Below are positions 25,617 to 37,530 of a stretch of DNA of 64,000 nucleotides, piece after piece. This stretch comes from Diplosphaera chodatii (Eukaryota > Chlorophyta > Trebouxiophyceae > Prasiolales > Stichococcaceae), in the NCBI GenBank assembly GCA_032358165.1, contig JAALGY010000052.1:2294001-2358000 (forward strand), read 5' to 3'. Position numbers and translations under genes: made by a program. Position 1 is the first letter of the stretch; each line of letters begins with the position of its first letter. Below the pieces are notes generated by a model that saw only the letters and a program-made list of their open reading frames with translations, did no database searches and was not told the DNA's origin.

Positions 25617-28600
25617 CTAGCTGGCTGCGGCCCGCTCGCCGCCACGGGGCTTGCGGCGGGAAGGCTTCCCGGCGCTGCCACCGTCGCCGCTGCTGTTCTC
25701 CTCCGCCTGCTGCTGCTGCTGCTGCGGCGGCTGCGGCGGCGCATCCACATCGGGCATGACCAGCGCCTTGGCCGCCAGGATCGCCGGCGTTGTGTGCGGC
25801 GCCGCCTTCTCTGCTGCCGTGTCCGCTGCACCATCCGGCGCCGCTGCAGGCGCAGCCGACGCGACGGCCGCCTCTTTGTCCGCGTCGTGCGGGTCGGTCG
25901 CATTCTTGCCATCCGGCCGGACGCAGGCGGCGCAGTTTGTTGGCCCAGGGCCTCCGGGGCGCTGCTCGGGGCACTTGCCGCCGGGGCAGGACTGCATGGT
26001 GTTGAAGCCGTGCTGCGCGGCCACCGCCAGCAGGTCGCCGTGCAGCTGCGGGAAGCGCAGCGGCTCGATGTCGCTGCTGCTGACCTTGGCCGCCAGGTAC
26101 GCCTGCAGGTCAGATGCGACCAGTTTCCAGCAGCTTCCTGGCTTTGACACATGCAGGAGGAGACGGCTGTCAACCTCCCCTGTAGTGCACTTGCATGAGG
26201 TCACAAACGCCTGAATGAGTGCACGCCCTGCACAGGTGGCAGCCACACCACCGACCTTCAGATCCTCCCTCGTCGCGACGCCCGGCCAGATGCCGCCCAC
26301 ATGCTGCGGCAGCTGGTCCAGGATGCTGGCAGCCTCATTTGAAGGTGTGCTGCCGGACACAGGCGGCAGCTGCAGCGGCTGCGTTGACGCCCAGCCGCCA
26401 TCGGCGCTGGATGTGCCTGCCACCGGCTCAGCTGCGCCTGTCAGCACGAAGGTACCAGGCATGTCAGGCAGCACGGATTTTCACCTGCACCTGCCCCAAT
26501 TCAACGTTGCAAGCACATACAACTGCATGGCATGGTATGTCATGGCATGGCATGTGCTGGTTCTCGGATAAGAGCACCCCTGCATTCCCTGGCATCAGCA
26601 AAGATTACATGCAACCTTGTGGATGAGTGCAAAGGCTGCCATATCTGCCGAGTGCCGCGGCAAGCGCTCACCGGATGACACCTGGCTGCTATCGTCGCCC
26701 AGGCTGGGCGTGCCGGACGAGGCGGTCGGCACCGCTGCGGCGGGCTGCGCCGCGTCGGCGTCCGCCACGGCAGAGGCCGCCGCCGCTGCCAGCGCCTGGT
26801 CAGCTGGCGGCGCAACAAACAAGGCATGTTGCCATTGCCAGCCTTATAGACGCGAACACAGGGGAGCAGTGAACAGCAGCAATGCGACCATCAAGCCATG
26901 CGACGTGCAACAGGTGCATTTGATGGGCGGCGGTAATGCGCGTGCTTAGCTTTGCGGCTGCTATTGCGTGCGCCCTGACGTCAGATTCAGCTGGGTAGTT
27001 TCTGCCGCACCTGAGTCGCGGCTGCTGGCCAGCACCGCAGCCGCGGAGGCCTCCAGCCGCGCCGCGGCGCTCTCGGTGCGCGAGAACTCCCTGAACTTCA
27101 CCGGCGGCGGCGCCGAGGCCGAGGCGGCGCCGTTCGCGCCCGCGGCCCCCGGCGCCTGGGTCGCCCTGGGGCTGCCCGCTCCAGGGGGACCGCCGGTGCC
27201 TCCGCCGGAGCCGCTCAGCGGCAGCGCCGGCATGCCGAAGCCCTGCGAAGCGGCGCGCAAAGGGCGACGTTCCAGCCAAGTCGACCAGAGAGGGCAGTCA
27301 GCAGGCGATGCATACAAGGAAAGTGCAGATGTCTTACGAGGATGAGGCGGGGCAGGCTGCAGCGAGCACACCTGCTGGCTGATGAGGCGGCGGTAGGCCT
27401 CGACCGGCGAATCTGCGCCGGCGGGCGGCCCTGCAGCAGTGTTTGTGGTCAATGATCACTTGCAGCCAGCAGGACCTCCTGTTACAGACTCTCTGTTGGT
27501 CGAGGGCTGCTCATCGTGGTGCGTGGCAAACACAGAGTGCACAGGAAGGTCGCAGTGTACAGACCATGCAGTGCAGAGCCAGGGTTCTGATAGACAGCTG
27601 CCTGCGCACCTCTGCCGGTGAGGAAGCCAGCGGCCGGCTCGGCAGAAGCTGGAGCCGAGGCCCCAGCCTCGCTGGCGCCAGCCGCGGGCGGCGGGGGCAT
27701 TGACACCTGCGATTTCAAGTGCGTGCATTGTGTCGGCAGGCTGGACTTGAGCACTGCGCTCGCCACCTGACATATTGCTGCAGAGCTCTGCCGTGTGTGA
27801 AGTTGCAGGACAGCTTGCAGAAGGGTGTTGCAGGGTATAAACACGAACGTCTTCCTTGCACTGCAGCTATGCCATGCTGTGGGCAGTGTAGGTCATCGGC
27901 ACACTCCCACCCGCTTGGCCTGCTGTATCACAGCGTCCATAAGCCCGGCGTGCTCCGCTGGCGGGCCGCCGCTTCCTGCTTCCTGGGGCACGGCGGCCGC
28001 ATCAGGCGGGGCACCGCCGGCCGGTCCAGCGGAAGCGGCGGCGAGGATGCTGGAGGCGACTGTTGGTGCGCTGCTCGCTGAAGGCTGCAGCATGCTGGCA
28101 GTGCCGCCAGGCTGCAGGAACAACAGGAGACGATTGTCTAAAAGTAGATCCCCTCCGCCTGTTGCTATAACATGCAGGCACGGCTGCGTACCTGTGGGTC
28201 TCAAGCTGCCAAAATAGGGGCAGGCAGGAGCGTCCTCTCGGCACTTTGCGATTGGTCCACCGCAATGCTAGATCACAGTGTGCAGGGGATGTACGCAGCG
28301 ATGTGCTGCTCTACCTCACAATTTGCTGTCACTGCTCCTCCATGGAGTGTGGCAGCAAGTGGCGGACGCACCTGCAGGAAGCCGCCGATCGCGGAGAGCG
28401 CCGGCAGGCCGCCCGGCTGCGGGGCCCACCCTGCAGCGCCGTCGGCCGCCGCCGCCGAGGCTGGCTGCCCGCCGAGGTGGCCGATCGCCGCGGCGATGCC
28501 CTGCGCAGCCACAAGGCGGCTCACAACGGCGCGCACATTCGGGTGCGGGCAACGCCAAGCAGCTCCCGGCGACGTGGCACGATGCCCATGCTGAAGTCAG

Positions 28601-31600
28601 TGGCTGAGGGTGGCAGGTGTTCGTGATGGAGCGACGCCGTGTGGCCCGGCGCCACACCGCCCTGTGCAACACGTAAAGCAGCCCATGCAGCGGCGCTGCA
28701 GACCATGACGATGCAGATGCTGGCAGCACAGCGCGCACCGCTGAATTCAGCGGCGAGGGCTGCGCCAGCGTGAGCGGCGGCAGGCCCGGCAGCGCGGCGG
28801 CGGCCCCCGACAGCCCGGGCGACGGCTGCGGGGAGGGCCGCGAGGCAGCCACCGGCTGCGCAGCACCAAAACCACATCACTTCCGCCCTGCTCGTCTTGT
28901 TCAGAAGCAGGGCTGCAGTACTGATGGTGTTGATAGAGCCCCATGGGGCATTCGGATATGCGTCCAAGACATATGTGGCGGTCCGGGCAGGTGCCTATCA
29001 GTGCACACGCGGATCAAGACGCACCATCGCCGCTGCGGGGTTGAGGGCGGCCACGGCCGGGTGCAGCATCGTTGGCGAGGTGCGGCCGGGCTGCCAGGCG
29101 GCGTTGGGGCCGGGGGTTGTTGTTGTGTACCGCAGGCCGGGCAGGCCCTGGCTCTGGGACCCCAGGGTGGGCCCCTGAAGCGGGGGTCCCCCCGCAGGGT
29201 CGCCCAGCTGCGTCAGCAGCGCCCTGAACAGCCGCACACCTGCGGGAGTGGTCCCGGCCACATCAGCGATGCCGCAGCGCCACGATGCTAGACTGCCGCG
29301 ACAGAGCAGCAAGCACATCCAGATGTGCTGCCGTCACTTGAGCAGCACCAGCCTGCAGCGTTGACGGCACGGCACGACACGACATGGCGCTGCAGGTTGG
29401 ATTTGCATGTCGTGGCGCACCCAGTGGGCTGGTCTTGCGGTTGAGGTAGTCCACCACGCCGCTCGGCGTCAGCGCCACCGTCCACGCATTGGAGCGCTCC
29501 CCCGGGGGCAGCACCCCCCGCCCCGTCACCTGCACCCACACAGTTCCGGTTCATTGTGCACGTGACGGGGCGATCAATAGGGGTCAATGCGTGGCGTGTT
29601 GCATGGAGCACAGCGGCACGCTGCAGCAGAGTCCTCCAAGGTCCTGGCCGTGCATGGTGCTGGTAGGGCCCAGGCGCCACATGGCAGATGCCTCAGGAGC
29701 ACACTGAAACAACATCCAGAGGGGCAATAAACACGCCGCGCACCGGGGGCCCCTTGCCCTCCTGCGCCGCCTGCACCTCCTTGGCTTGCACGTACACCCG
29801 GTCGTTGCGCGGGATCTTGTCGCTGCAGGCAGCAACACGGCAGGCATGCGACCGTGAAGGAGGCTTTGCGGGCCAGGTCTGTCACTGTACACGAAATCGG
29901 ACACACATCGTGCAGATGCACACACGACAGAGCCGAAGCAGAGAGCGGCAAATGCACGGCAGACTGCAGGGTGGCGCTGCAGAACCCCTGGAAACTTGCC
30001 TGTCGCAGTGCTCAAGGCAAGGAGGGCCCGCACCTGTTTCGCCAAAAGTGCTGGTGCCGGGTGCGCTGCCGCTTGGCCGCCGGCGCATTGTCCAGCGTCA
30101 GGCTGTCCAGCCGTGTCAGCTGCAGGGTATTGAAAGACACCACCATCGACAAACTACACCACAGTGTGTAGCTGTAGTAGGTAACAGCACTCCAGCAGTG
30201 CGCTCATTATGGCATCAGGACACAGCAGTGCCCCGAACCACCGCCAGCCGCTTCACAAAGCACAGAGAGGCATGCTCCTGAAGCCTGGCTGCCGCGCCCA
30301 CCTGCTCGAAAAGGAACAGCCCGGCCGCGGGGTCGGCCACGCCCTCCTGCCGCACGCTGTCGTCGCACGCGATGGTCTGCAGGCCCACCTGGAGCAGCGA
30401 AATGCAGCAGCCGTCAGCCGTTTGTACGCTGTCACATGTATTCTGGCTGCTTGGGCGCGCCTGAGCAAGAAGCACGCCTGCTGACACTACACTTTGCCAA
30501 GCACTGCCGTTGAGGGGCTCTGGAATCTACAACATGCAGGGCGAACATGGCAGTCTGCCAGCATCGCAGCTGGTGTCCACTGTGATTAACCTTTGTGAGT
30601 GCACAGCTGCAGCGCGGGTGTGTGCCGCCAAGTCGCTTGCCATGGCAGGGAACTCCAGTGCAACTGCCATTAGGTCTGCGTCAGTGCCCGACAAGAGCGC
30701 AGCTCACCAGGCCAGCGATGACGGACAGGTCCGACAGCTCAAATCGTGCCGGGGCGTCGTCAGCGTCGATGTTCTTCCGCCGCTTGCCGCCCCCGGCTGC
30801 CATCGGACTCGGGATGCCGGGCAGCCGCGCAAACCCCTGCGCCGACCCCAGCGCGTGGCTGACGGCCGCAAGCGCAGTGCTGGCCGCCTGCACGCCGACA
30901 AGAACCACGTCATGGGTAGGGTGAGCCAAGAACTACTACATGCATGTGTTTGGCGAGCCAGTTTGCGGTTGCGGAACAGCAGTTCTCCGTCCTGCTCCTC
31001 ACGTGAAGCCTGAACTGCGCACCTGAAGCGGCTCTGCCGAGCCCAGTCGGGGCACCAGGCTCAGCGGCGCGGTGTTCAGGCTGCCGGCATTCAGCGGCGC
31101 CGCCAGCCCGGAGGCTCCGTTCTGGGGGGCGCCCGCGGCGACGCCTGCGCCGACGCCGCTGGCGGTGGGAAGCAGGCCGCCGAGCAGCGCCGCCGGCGCC
31201 GCACCGCCACCGGACTGCTGCTGCCGCTGCTGGGGGGCACCGCCGGCATCGCCGTCCGCCGACTCGCGCTCCCTCTTGCGCTCCCGCTGCCGCCTGCATT
31301 GCGCACCGTCCCTGCTTGACGGCGGAACGCTGCACCGGGGACTTTGCTGCACTGGGAGTTCGCTGCAGCAGCACTCGCATGGTGCATGCTGTGACATGCG
31401 GCACATGGACGCCCGCCGGCACCTAAGTCGAGGCAGAGCAATGCCGGTCAGGTTTGTCTAATCATAGACGCACCGGTTGTGAAACCAGTCGTTGATCTGC
31501 CGCATCTCCAGCCGCGTCACCAGGTGCAGGCGGTACTTCACGTACTCCTCCGGCTGCGAGCTGACGTTGTAGACGCTCTCCAGGTAGCTGTGCACCTGGC

Positions 31601-31942
31601 ACCGCAGGCAATGAGACTTGGCGGCGCTTGTGTTGTGACACCCTTGACAGAACAGCCAATAGCACGTGCGCACCTCATGCATGTGACAGCGGGCACAAGA
31701 CACGATCAGTCGGCCGTCACTGGAAGGCACTGCAGCCTTCTGCAAAAAATGTTAGATGTTGTGTTATTTGACGCTGCGCAGCACAGCCGTGCTGGCACCT
31801 CATCTGTGAACAGCTCCCGTCCCTTGGGCTGGCCATCTGCGCTGGCGGCACTGCCGTTTGGCGGCCCGCCTGTCTGGCCCGCGGCGGCTGCCATGTTGGA
31901 CAGTGTCACAGCCGTCTGCACAGCAGTCACAGCGCTGGCCAT
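25617..31942 (-). CDS. Atypical homeodomain protein (997 residues)
   Basis: Nineteen exons (minus): 31799-31942, 31674-31739, 31474-31595, 31023-31293, 30708-30887, 30302-30388, 30034-30119, 29744-29822, 29421-29529, 29025-29239, 28739-28855, 28372-28500, 27911-28111, 27610-27706, 27372-27430, 27011-27242, 26672-26803, 26256-26437, 25617-26102. All phases join; 2994 nt. Start MASAV at 31942. The homeodomain is at about residues 60-119: L75, Y79, L99, I104, W107, F108, N110 fall at canonical positions 16, 20, 40, 45, 48, 49, 51. Recognition helix: RQINDWFHNRRQRERKRER. The N-terminal arm is not basic, unlike most homeodomains. Downstream are an NLS-like GGKRRKN, a WW-like segment, long Ala/Pro/Gly-rich regions, and a C-terminal part with CPGGKCPEQ...CAAC and polyQ. 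Probably a nuclear DNA-binding regulator; targets unknown. I cannot assign it to a plant homeobox class such as KNOX, BEL or HD-ZIP. Confidence 0.72.
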
Positions 31943-32844
31943 GCTTGGTCTTCAGCCTCAGCGGCCGCGCCTGGTGGTCTCAAGTACTCCAAATCGGCGG
32001 CACCTACAGCATGAGATGCGCTGAACCGCTTCTTGGTAAGGCGGCCTGCATGAAGGCAATGTTTTGTGAGATGGATGCCTGTGTGCACCAGTTGGGGCGT
32101 GACAGTGAACAGGCCTGCAGCGGGCAGCGCCGCAGCAGTAACATGAACGAAGCTCACTGTATGTGTTTGCGGGCCACCACTGGCCTGTGTGCCAAAGCTG
32201 CACAGCCTTTCAACAAGGGTGGCAAACACACGGTCTGCCTGGCGACGCTGTCTGCCCAACGTCACGCCGCGCCATACGGCTGCGTAAGTAGCTGCCGCTG
32301 TCAAGCATCATGCAGGAGCGCACGCAAGCAGCGATCTGGTGGGCAGAAGGGTAGCAGCATGTCTTACCAGGGGCCTATTTGGAAATGCGCCGGTTGGAGC
32401 GGCTCCACATAAACGGCAGGTCCCCAGCTCAGCAGCAGCTGCGCCACCGACGACAGCGTCAGCAGGGTGCTCGCACCAGCAGGGTGACAGCGGAATGAGC
32501 CCTTGATACGAACATTGGTGCCGGCGCCGCATGCAGCTTGAGTTCAGCGGCGTGCGCACGCTGACGTGATCCAGTAGGTTTCCGGCCTTTCCACTGCAGG
32601 GAGGGTGCACTTCTCGGGTTTGCTTCGACACGGCCGTGCTCCACAGCTCCAGCGGTGCTCAACCAGAAGCCAGTTGCTAAGTCTTGTGCGATTCGTGGTA
32701 GCAAGCTGTGCCGCAACGCCCCGTGCTGATCAAGCGGTCACACGCCCGGAGTCATTCGCTTCACACCTCGATCGACACACCTGCAACAGCCTTCGCAGGA
32801 CATTTGCACAGTGAGTGCCGCGAGGACACCACGTCGAATGCTTC
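31943..32844. promoter_or_regulatory. Divergent intergenic region between homeobox and USP genes
   Basis: About 900 bp separating two divergently transcribed start codons. It must hold both 5' UTRs and promoters. I see no convincing additional exon or TATA box. Confidence 0.45.
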
Positions 32845-34346
32845 ATGGGGACGCAGCAGCATAGCAGACGCAACATCCTACTGGCGGTGGACGATACTCC
32901 AGTGAGATTCACCCGTGCTGACCTCAGCATGTGCTGCATGCAATGCACCAATGCATGCCAGCACCTGCAGCACCAGACTGGGCATGCCGCTGGAGGAGGT
33001 GATTATCTTGGGAAGGGCTGAATCAGGTCATAGTGAAGGCAGATGGGTCCATCTGCTGGTGCAGGCATCCGAGAATGCCACCGCCTGGACTGTGGACAAC
33101 TTGCTGAAGCCAGGTGAGCCATTCCGGCTGCTGACTAAGGCCGTTCTTCACGCTAGCCAAAGCCTCATTCTGGAATCATACCCGCGTTGCACTGCCCATT
33201 CACCCTGCCCAGGCCTGCTCAGAACGGAGCATCCTCACCGCCGGCGCGGTGCAGCCAACATGACGCGCAGCCAAACAGGGGCTCAGTGCTCTGCAGGCGA
33301 CGAGGTGCACTTCTTCCACGTGGTGTCGCCGCCGCATGCGGAGGTGATCGGCGGCTTCGGCGGCGTGGGCGGCGTGGATGAGCTGATCGCTGCGGAGCCC
33401 GACCCCGCTGCAGACCACGCGCACGTGAGTGCATGCAGTGTGCGAGCTGCTTCGCTGACTGCGTCCTTCACGACAGACTCTCTGCTTCAGCCTCCGTCAT
33501 GCGCTGCACTGCTGATCACGCCCATCACCTGATGATGTGCGCCTCGGGTGCAGATCGAGCGCGCCAGGCAGTTCATCACCGAGAAGTTCGTGCCGCGCCT
33601 AAGGGGCGCAGCGCACAAGGTGCCACCTTGCTTTGCCAGCGCTCTGAAACCCGCTCGGCGCTGGCGACCACCGCAGGCTCGCGTGCTGCCGCTGCTGTTG
33701 GACACTCGGCTGCACCCAGTCAAAGCGCCAGCAACACCGATCTCGGCTGCACACGCAGGTGGAGGTGGTGCGCTTCCAGACAGACGCGGAGTCGGTGGCG
33801 GAGGTGCTGTGCGCGCGGGCCAAGGATCTCAACGCCGTGGCGCTCGTGATGGCCAGGCGCGTCATATTACGAGCCGTGCTGGTGCACGGCGGGTGACTTT
33901 TGAATGCTCTGCCAGTTGGGTTATTCACAAGGCAACATGTCAGCACACGTGCAGGCAGGGCCCATGCCATGGCCCTGGTGTTGCTGCAACGACAGCACGC
34001 GTATCTTTCTCACCTGAACACGCGCTTGCATGCTCCTCAGCTGCCAGGATGCTGATGTGCACGGAAGCCGTTGATGTTCATGTGTCTGCTTCAGCAGCGT
34101 GGCAACACGCAAGCCGTTTTGGTCACTGATGAGCAGCCACATCGGGCAGAGTCTCCAACCGGGCAGAGTTTCCCACAAATCCCTGCAGCTATACTGCAGA
34201 CTGAGAACGGTCTGCCGAACGGTCCAGCTCACAGCTCCTCTGGTGCCTGCAGTCACCACAAGGGCGCGGTGCAGCGCTTCTTCCTGGGATCTGCGAGCGC
34301 CTACTGCGCAAAGAACTGCACGCAGCCGCTGGTCATCCTGCACTGA
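32845..34346 (+). CDS. Universal stress protein (UspA) family, single domain
   Basis: Six exons: 32845-32901, 33065-33113, 33297-33424, 33554-33619, 33759-33856, 34253-34346; 492 nt, 163 residues, the usual length for a one-domain USP. Family landmarks appear in order: N-terminal strand NILLAVDDTP, helix AWTVDNLLKPGDEVHFFHVV, the helix RARQFITEKFVPRL, then ESVAEVLCARAKDL, ALVMA, and the C-terminal FFLGSASAYCAKNCTQPLVI. USPs bind ATP or AMP and modulate stress responses. Here the glycines of the G-x2-G-x9-G(S/T) nucleotide loop are partly replaced: the family GSHG is ASHH at residues 132-135, while G145-S146 remains. Nucleotide binding is therefore doubtful. Intron 5 has a GC donor (AG|GCGCGT). 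No transit peptide is visible, so it is probably cytosolic. Confidence 0.88.
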
Positions 34347-35122
34347 GCGGTGCCTCGCTCGCAAGTTGCAGCCATGACATCCATAGCCGCACATTCATAC
34401 ATGCCACTGGCATGCAGGCTGTGTACAACAGCTCCCCATCAGGGTCAGAAGGCTGTGGTGGCTGTGGTCTGCGTAGCTATACAAAAGATCCCATGCATGC
34501 ATTCGAGTGGGTTCACATCTTTACCCATCGGTGTCTGCATGATGTGCTGTGGACTGAACTCCAAGGTGTCCGACCTTAAGCACGTGTGTGCTGTTTGATG
34601 CTTTGCCTTCAGGGAAGACAACTGCTGCTGATTGGAGGCGTACATTTGTCCTCTGGCAGGGGGTGATGACTTGCTTGCTGACCTCCGTGCTGGTGGTGGC
34701 TGCCAGGGTTGGCATGACGACACATAGTCCAAAGCTGTACAATGCGTTGTAAGCATGAAAGCACCTCATCACATTCTCTGCACACATGTGTCTGACAACA
34801 GCTTGCAAGCTGTATTGCATCAGGTTGAACAGCAATGTCGGTGATTCCCTTTTTCATGACATCATACACTCAATCAGTCCTGACGGTCCTCCAACACTTG
34901 CTCACAATTCAGTTGATGTTGCTTGCAAGTAGTCCAATGCAGATTGCAGGCACAACCACGAAGCACTTTGATGCACTCCCTCACACCCTCCGGAAGCCCA
35001 CTTCGCATCGCTCGCAGCCCTGGATGTCACGTCAAACTAGAGGAAACAGCATCACAGCGTCACCGTCCGCTGTCCGCCTTCACTACACCCACCCACCCAC
35101 CCACTCTTTGTGTTGCCAGCGC
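34347..35122. other. Convergent intergenic region, no gene seen
   Basis: Between the stops of the USP gene (+) and the ELO gene (-). Contains only short unsupported frames and a (CCCA)n-like stretch near 35086-35103. Confidence 0.6.
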
Positions 35123-37454
35123 TCACTCTACTTTCTTCGACATATCTGCTGATTTGCGGCCGTATGTGCGGACGTAGAAGTTGAAAAATAGTGCAAAGAA
35201 GATAGCGCACTGCAGAGACACGAAGATAGGTCAGCAGCCAGCAACCACTTGCAGACCTGCTATGGCACATGCAGTCTCATAGCAGTTGTGCAGCTGTGTC
35301 GCATCTGAAGCTGGTACACCACCTGCACTAGGAGCATCCAAGGCGACAGCCGTGGCCGGTAGCAGTCTGTGATGAACAGCATCCAGATGCTCTGCGTAGT
35401 AACATGAAACCATTTTCAACTCGACCAAATCTCTTTAGGCAGACATGCTGGTGCTAAATAATTGGCAATATGCAAGTGGCTGGTTGCTGTTGCACATGAT
35501 GTGGGTGTCATTTGGCTGCCTGTGTGATGCTAAACCCGCATATCAGGCCCTGCTATCTGCTGCGGTAAAGCTGTCGACCAAGCATCCAATTTGCAGTGGC
35601 CTTCACACCGCGGGCGCCACATACCTGTGTCATGAACGCCAGGAACTGGATCATCTGCGAAGACGTCATCATCTTCTTGATGGCGGTGTTCTTGTACCCC
35701 AGGCTGGCGAAGAAGTAGTAGCCATACCTGGCGGAGCACAACAACACGGAGGCTTTTGAGTATGCCATGCCAGCAGCCATTGTTGCAAAGAGTTCAGAGC
35801 CTTCATGGCAGGGTGCAGCAGGGATCATATAAGCTCCTCTGCAGCACAGCATACTGCTAGGAGCGTGCGACGGTCATCATCTATGTCATGCTGGTCCCTC
35901 ACATGAGCACATGGATGGCGGAGTTGAGGGCGCAGCAGAACCACGCCTCGCCCCCCGGCCCAAAGCGCACCACAGAGTACCACACCTGTGTGAAGTTTCA
36001 CACGGCTCAAATGTGCAGCTGCCAATGTCTGCATGCATCTTGCTGCACAGTCAGCTGCCCACGTGGCTGATGGTAGATCGTTTATAGACACGTCCGTTCG
36101 GCCATGAGCCAAGGTGTTGGGCCCTCAAATCGCTGTGCAGTTGCGCACTAGGCTGTAGCGCACCGGAAAGAACGTCGACGCGTGGTGGTACACGTGCAGG
36201 AAGCTGACCTGCCGCGTGTTCTTCTTCAGGATCATGATCATCGTGTCCACAAACTCATAGGCCTGCAGGGGAATCCACATCAGCATCCTCAAGCATCCAC
36301 ACATGCAGCCCGATGTGCAGCCAGCCTCGTGCTGAAACGGTTGTAAAACGATCTCACAAGCACCATATGCACCAACTACAGCAAGCATAGACAGCTCACC
36401 TTTGACACGTAGTGCATCCACAGCACATTTGCAAGCGCACGCCCGCTGTCGCTGAAGCCTGTGCTGGGGCTGCGTCCGCCGTCGTTCGGGTTGCACCACA
36501 GCCGGAAGCTGCGGCCCCAGCCGAAGTTGCGGTGGGACTGGCGGATGCACTCCACGCACATGTACAGGCTGAGCGAGAACAGCACGGCGTTGTGCAGCAT
36601 GCTAAAGCGCCGCAGCTTGAAGGGCTGCCGGCTGCGCATGAGTGCGTTGCCGATCGGGATGCCCAGCACGTCTGCATGATGGCACGAGTACAGCCCAGTT
36701 ACATGTGCATTGCTGATGCTACAGCATGGCACCTGACAGGCAACAGCCGCTTATGCACCGCAAATGTCAAACGCATGTAACATCACGAAGCAGGTGATGC
36801 TCATCACTAGTCAGTACTCGCATGCCGCGCTGATGGCGGCGGACACCCGCCAGTCCATGAGCGGCCAGTCAGCGGTGCGCTCATCTGCAGCACATGCATG
36901 CCAAGCTTGCGCATGCATACTCAGATATGATCAGCAGGTGATTATAGAATCAGCCCGCAATCCAGGGTTCCTGTACTCCATAGCTATGCATACCTGTGTA
37001 GCCTGGACCCACAAGGTGGGCCCACACCGCCGCACCCATCCCCATGCACCTGTGCTGCCGCAGGTCAGGTTTCACCGCACATGCCCGCTGCTCCTACCCT
37101 GCTTGCTCTCTGCACTCAGATACGCTGACCTTGTCGATGCACAATGCCGCGTCTGGGGGGCGCATCAGCTTGTCATCGAGATTGCTATCCGTCACGTGCC
37201 ATCATGCATATCAGGTGCAACCTGTGTCACTGGCACGGTTTCAAGTTTTGCACTCAACGGAAGTCATGCAACAAGCCAGCATGGCTCACGGAATGGGGCT
37301 CGCGCACCCCGGCATGCGTTCCACCACCCATGCCTGTCAACAGGATTGGCATGTGCACGGTGTCAGGTGCGTCTGGCACGGCCAACAAGTGCGGTGGCGG
37401 CGACCTCTCGTACTGCTGAGCCAGGACAGTGCCTGCAAAGAGCCAACGTGACAT
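35123..37454 (-). CDS. ELO-family fatty acid elongase (3-ketoacyl-CoA synthase)
   Basis: Exons (minus): candidate first exon 37328-37454, then 36822-36884, 36400-36671, 36164-36262, 35903-35985, 35625-35727, 35323-35391, 35123-35209. This totals 903 nt, 300 residues, typical for ELO. ELO proteins are multi-pass ER enzymes that condense malonyl-CoA with long-chain acyl-CoA, the rate-limiting step of elongation. Visible motifs: DWPLMD at the N-terminus, SRQPFKLRR, EFVDTMIMILKK, the catalytic HVYHH box (H177, H180, H181), the membrane segments YGYYFFASLGY and MIQFLAFMTQ, and a lysine-containing C-terminus (SKKVE) like an ER-retrieval tail. The second exon ends at a GC donor (GCGAGT), needed to give the family's AAYVLGIPIG. 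The first exon fits in phase and length but is not proven, and it overlaps a possible 5' exon of the FKBP gene on the other strand. Confidence 0.85.
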
Positions 37455-37530
37455 GCTGCAGAATGCCTATCTCCTTTGGCGACGTGCATGCAGCGCACCC
37501 AACATGATGCCACTTTCCACCTGTGAACAG

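Noticed and set aside
29584..29733. Extra homeobox-gene exon beginning CAPEASAMWRLGP
   Set aside because: It has an acceptor-like TTTCAG but no convincing donor, and the flanking exons already join in phase without it.
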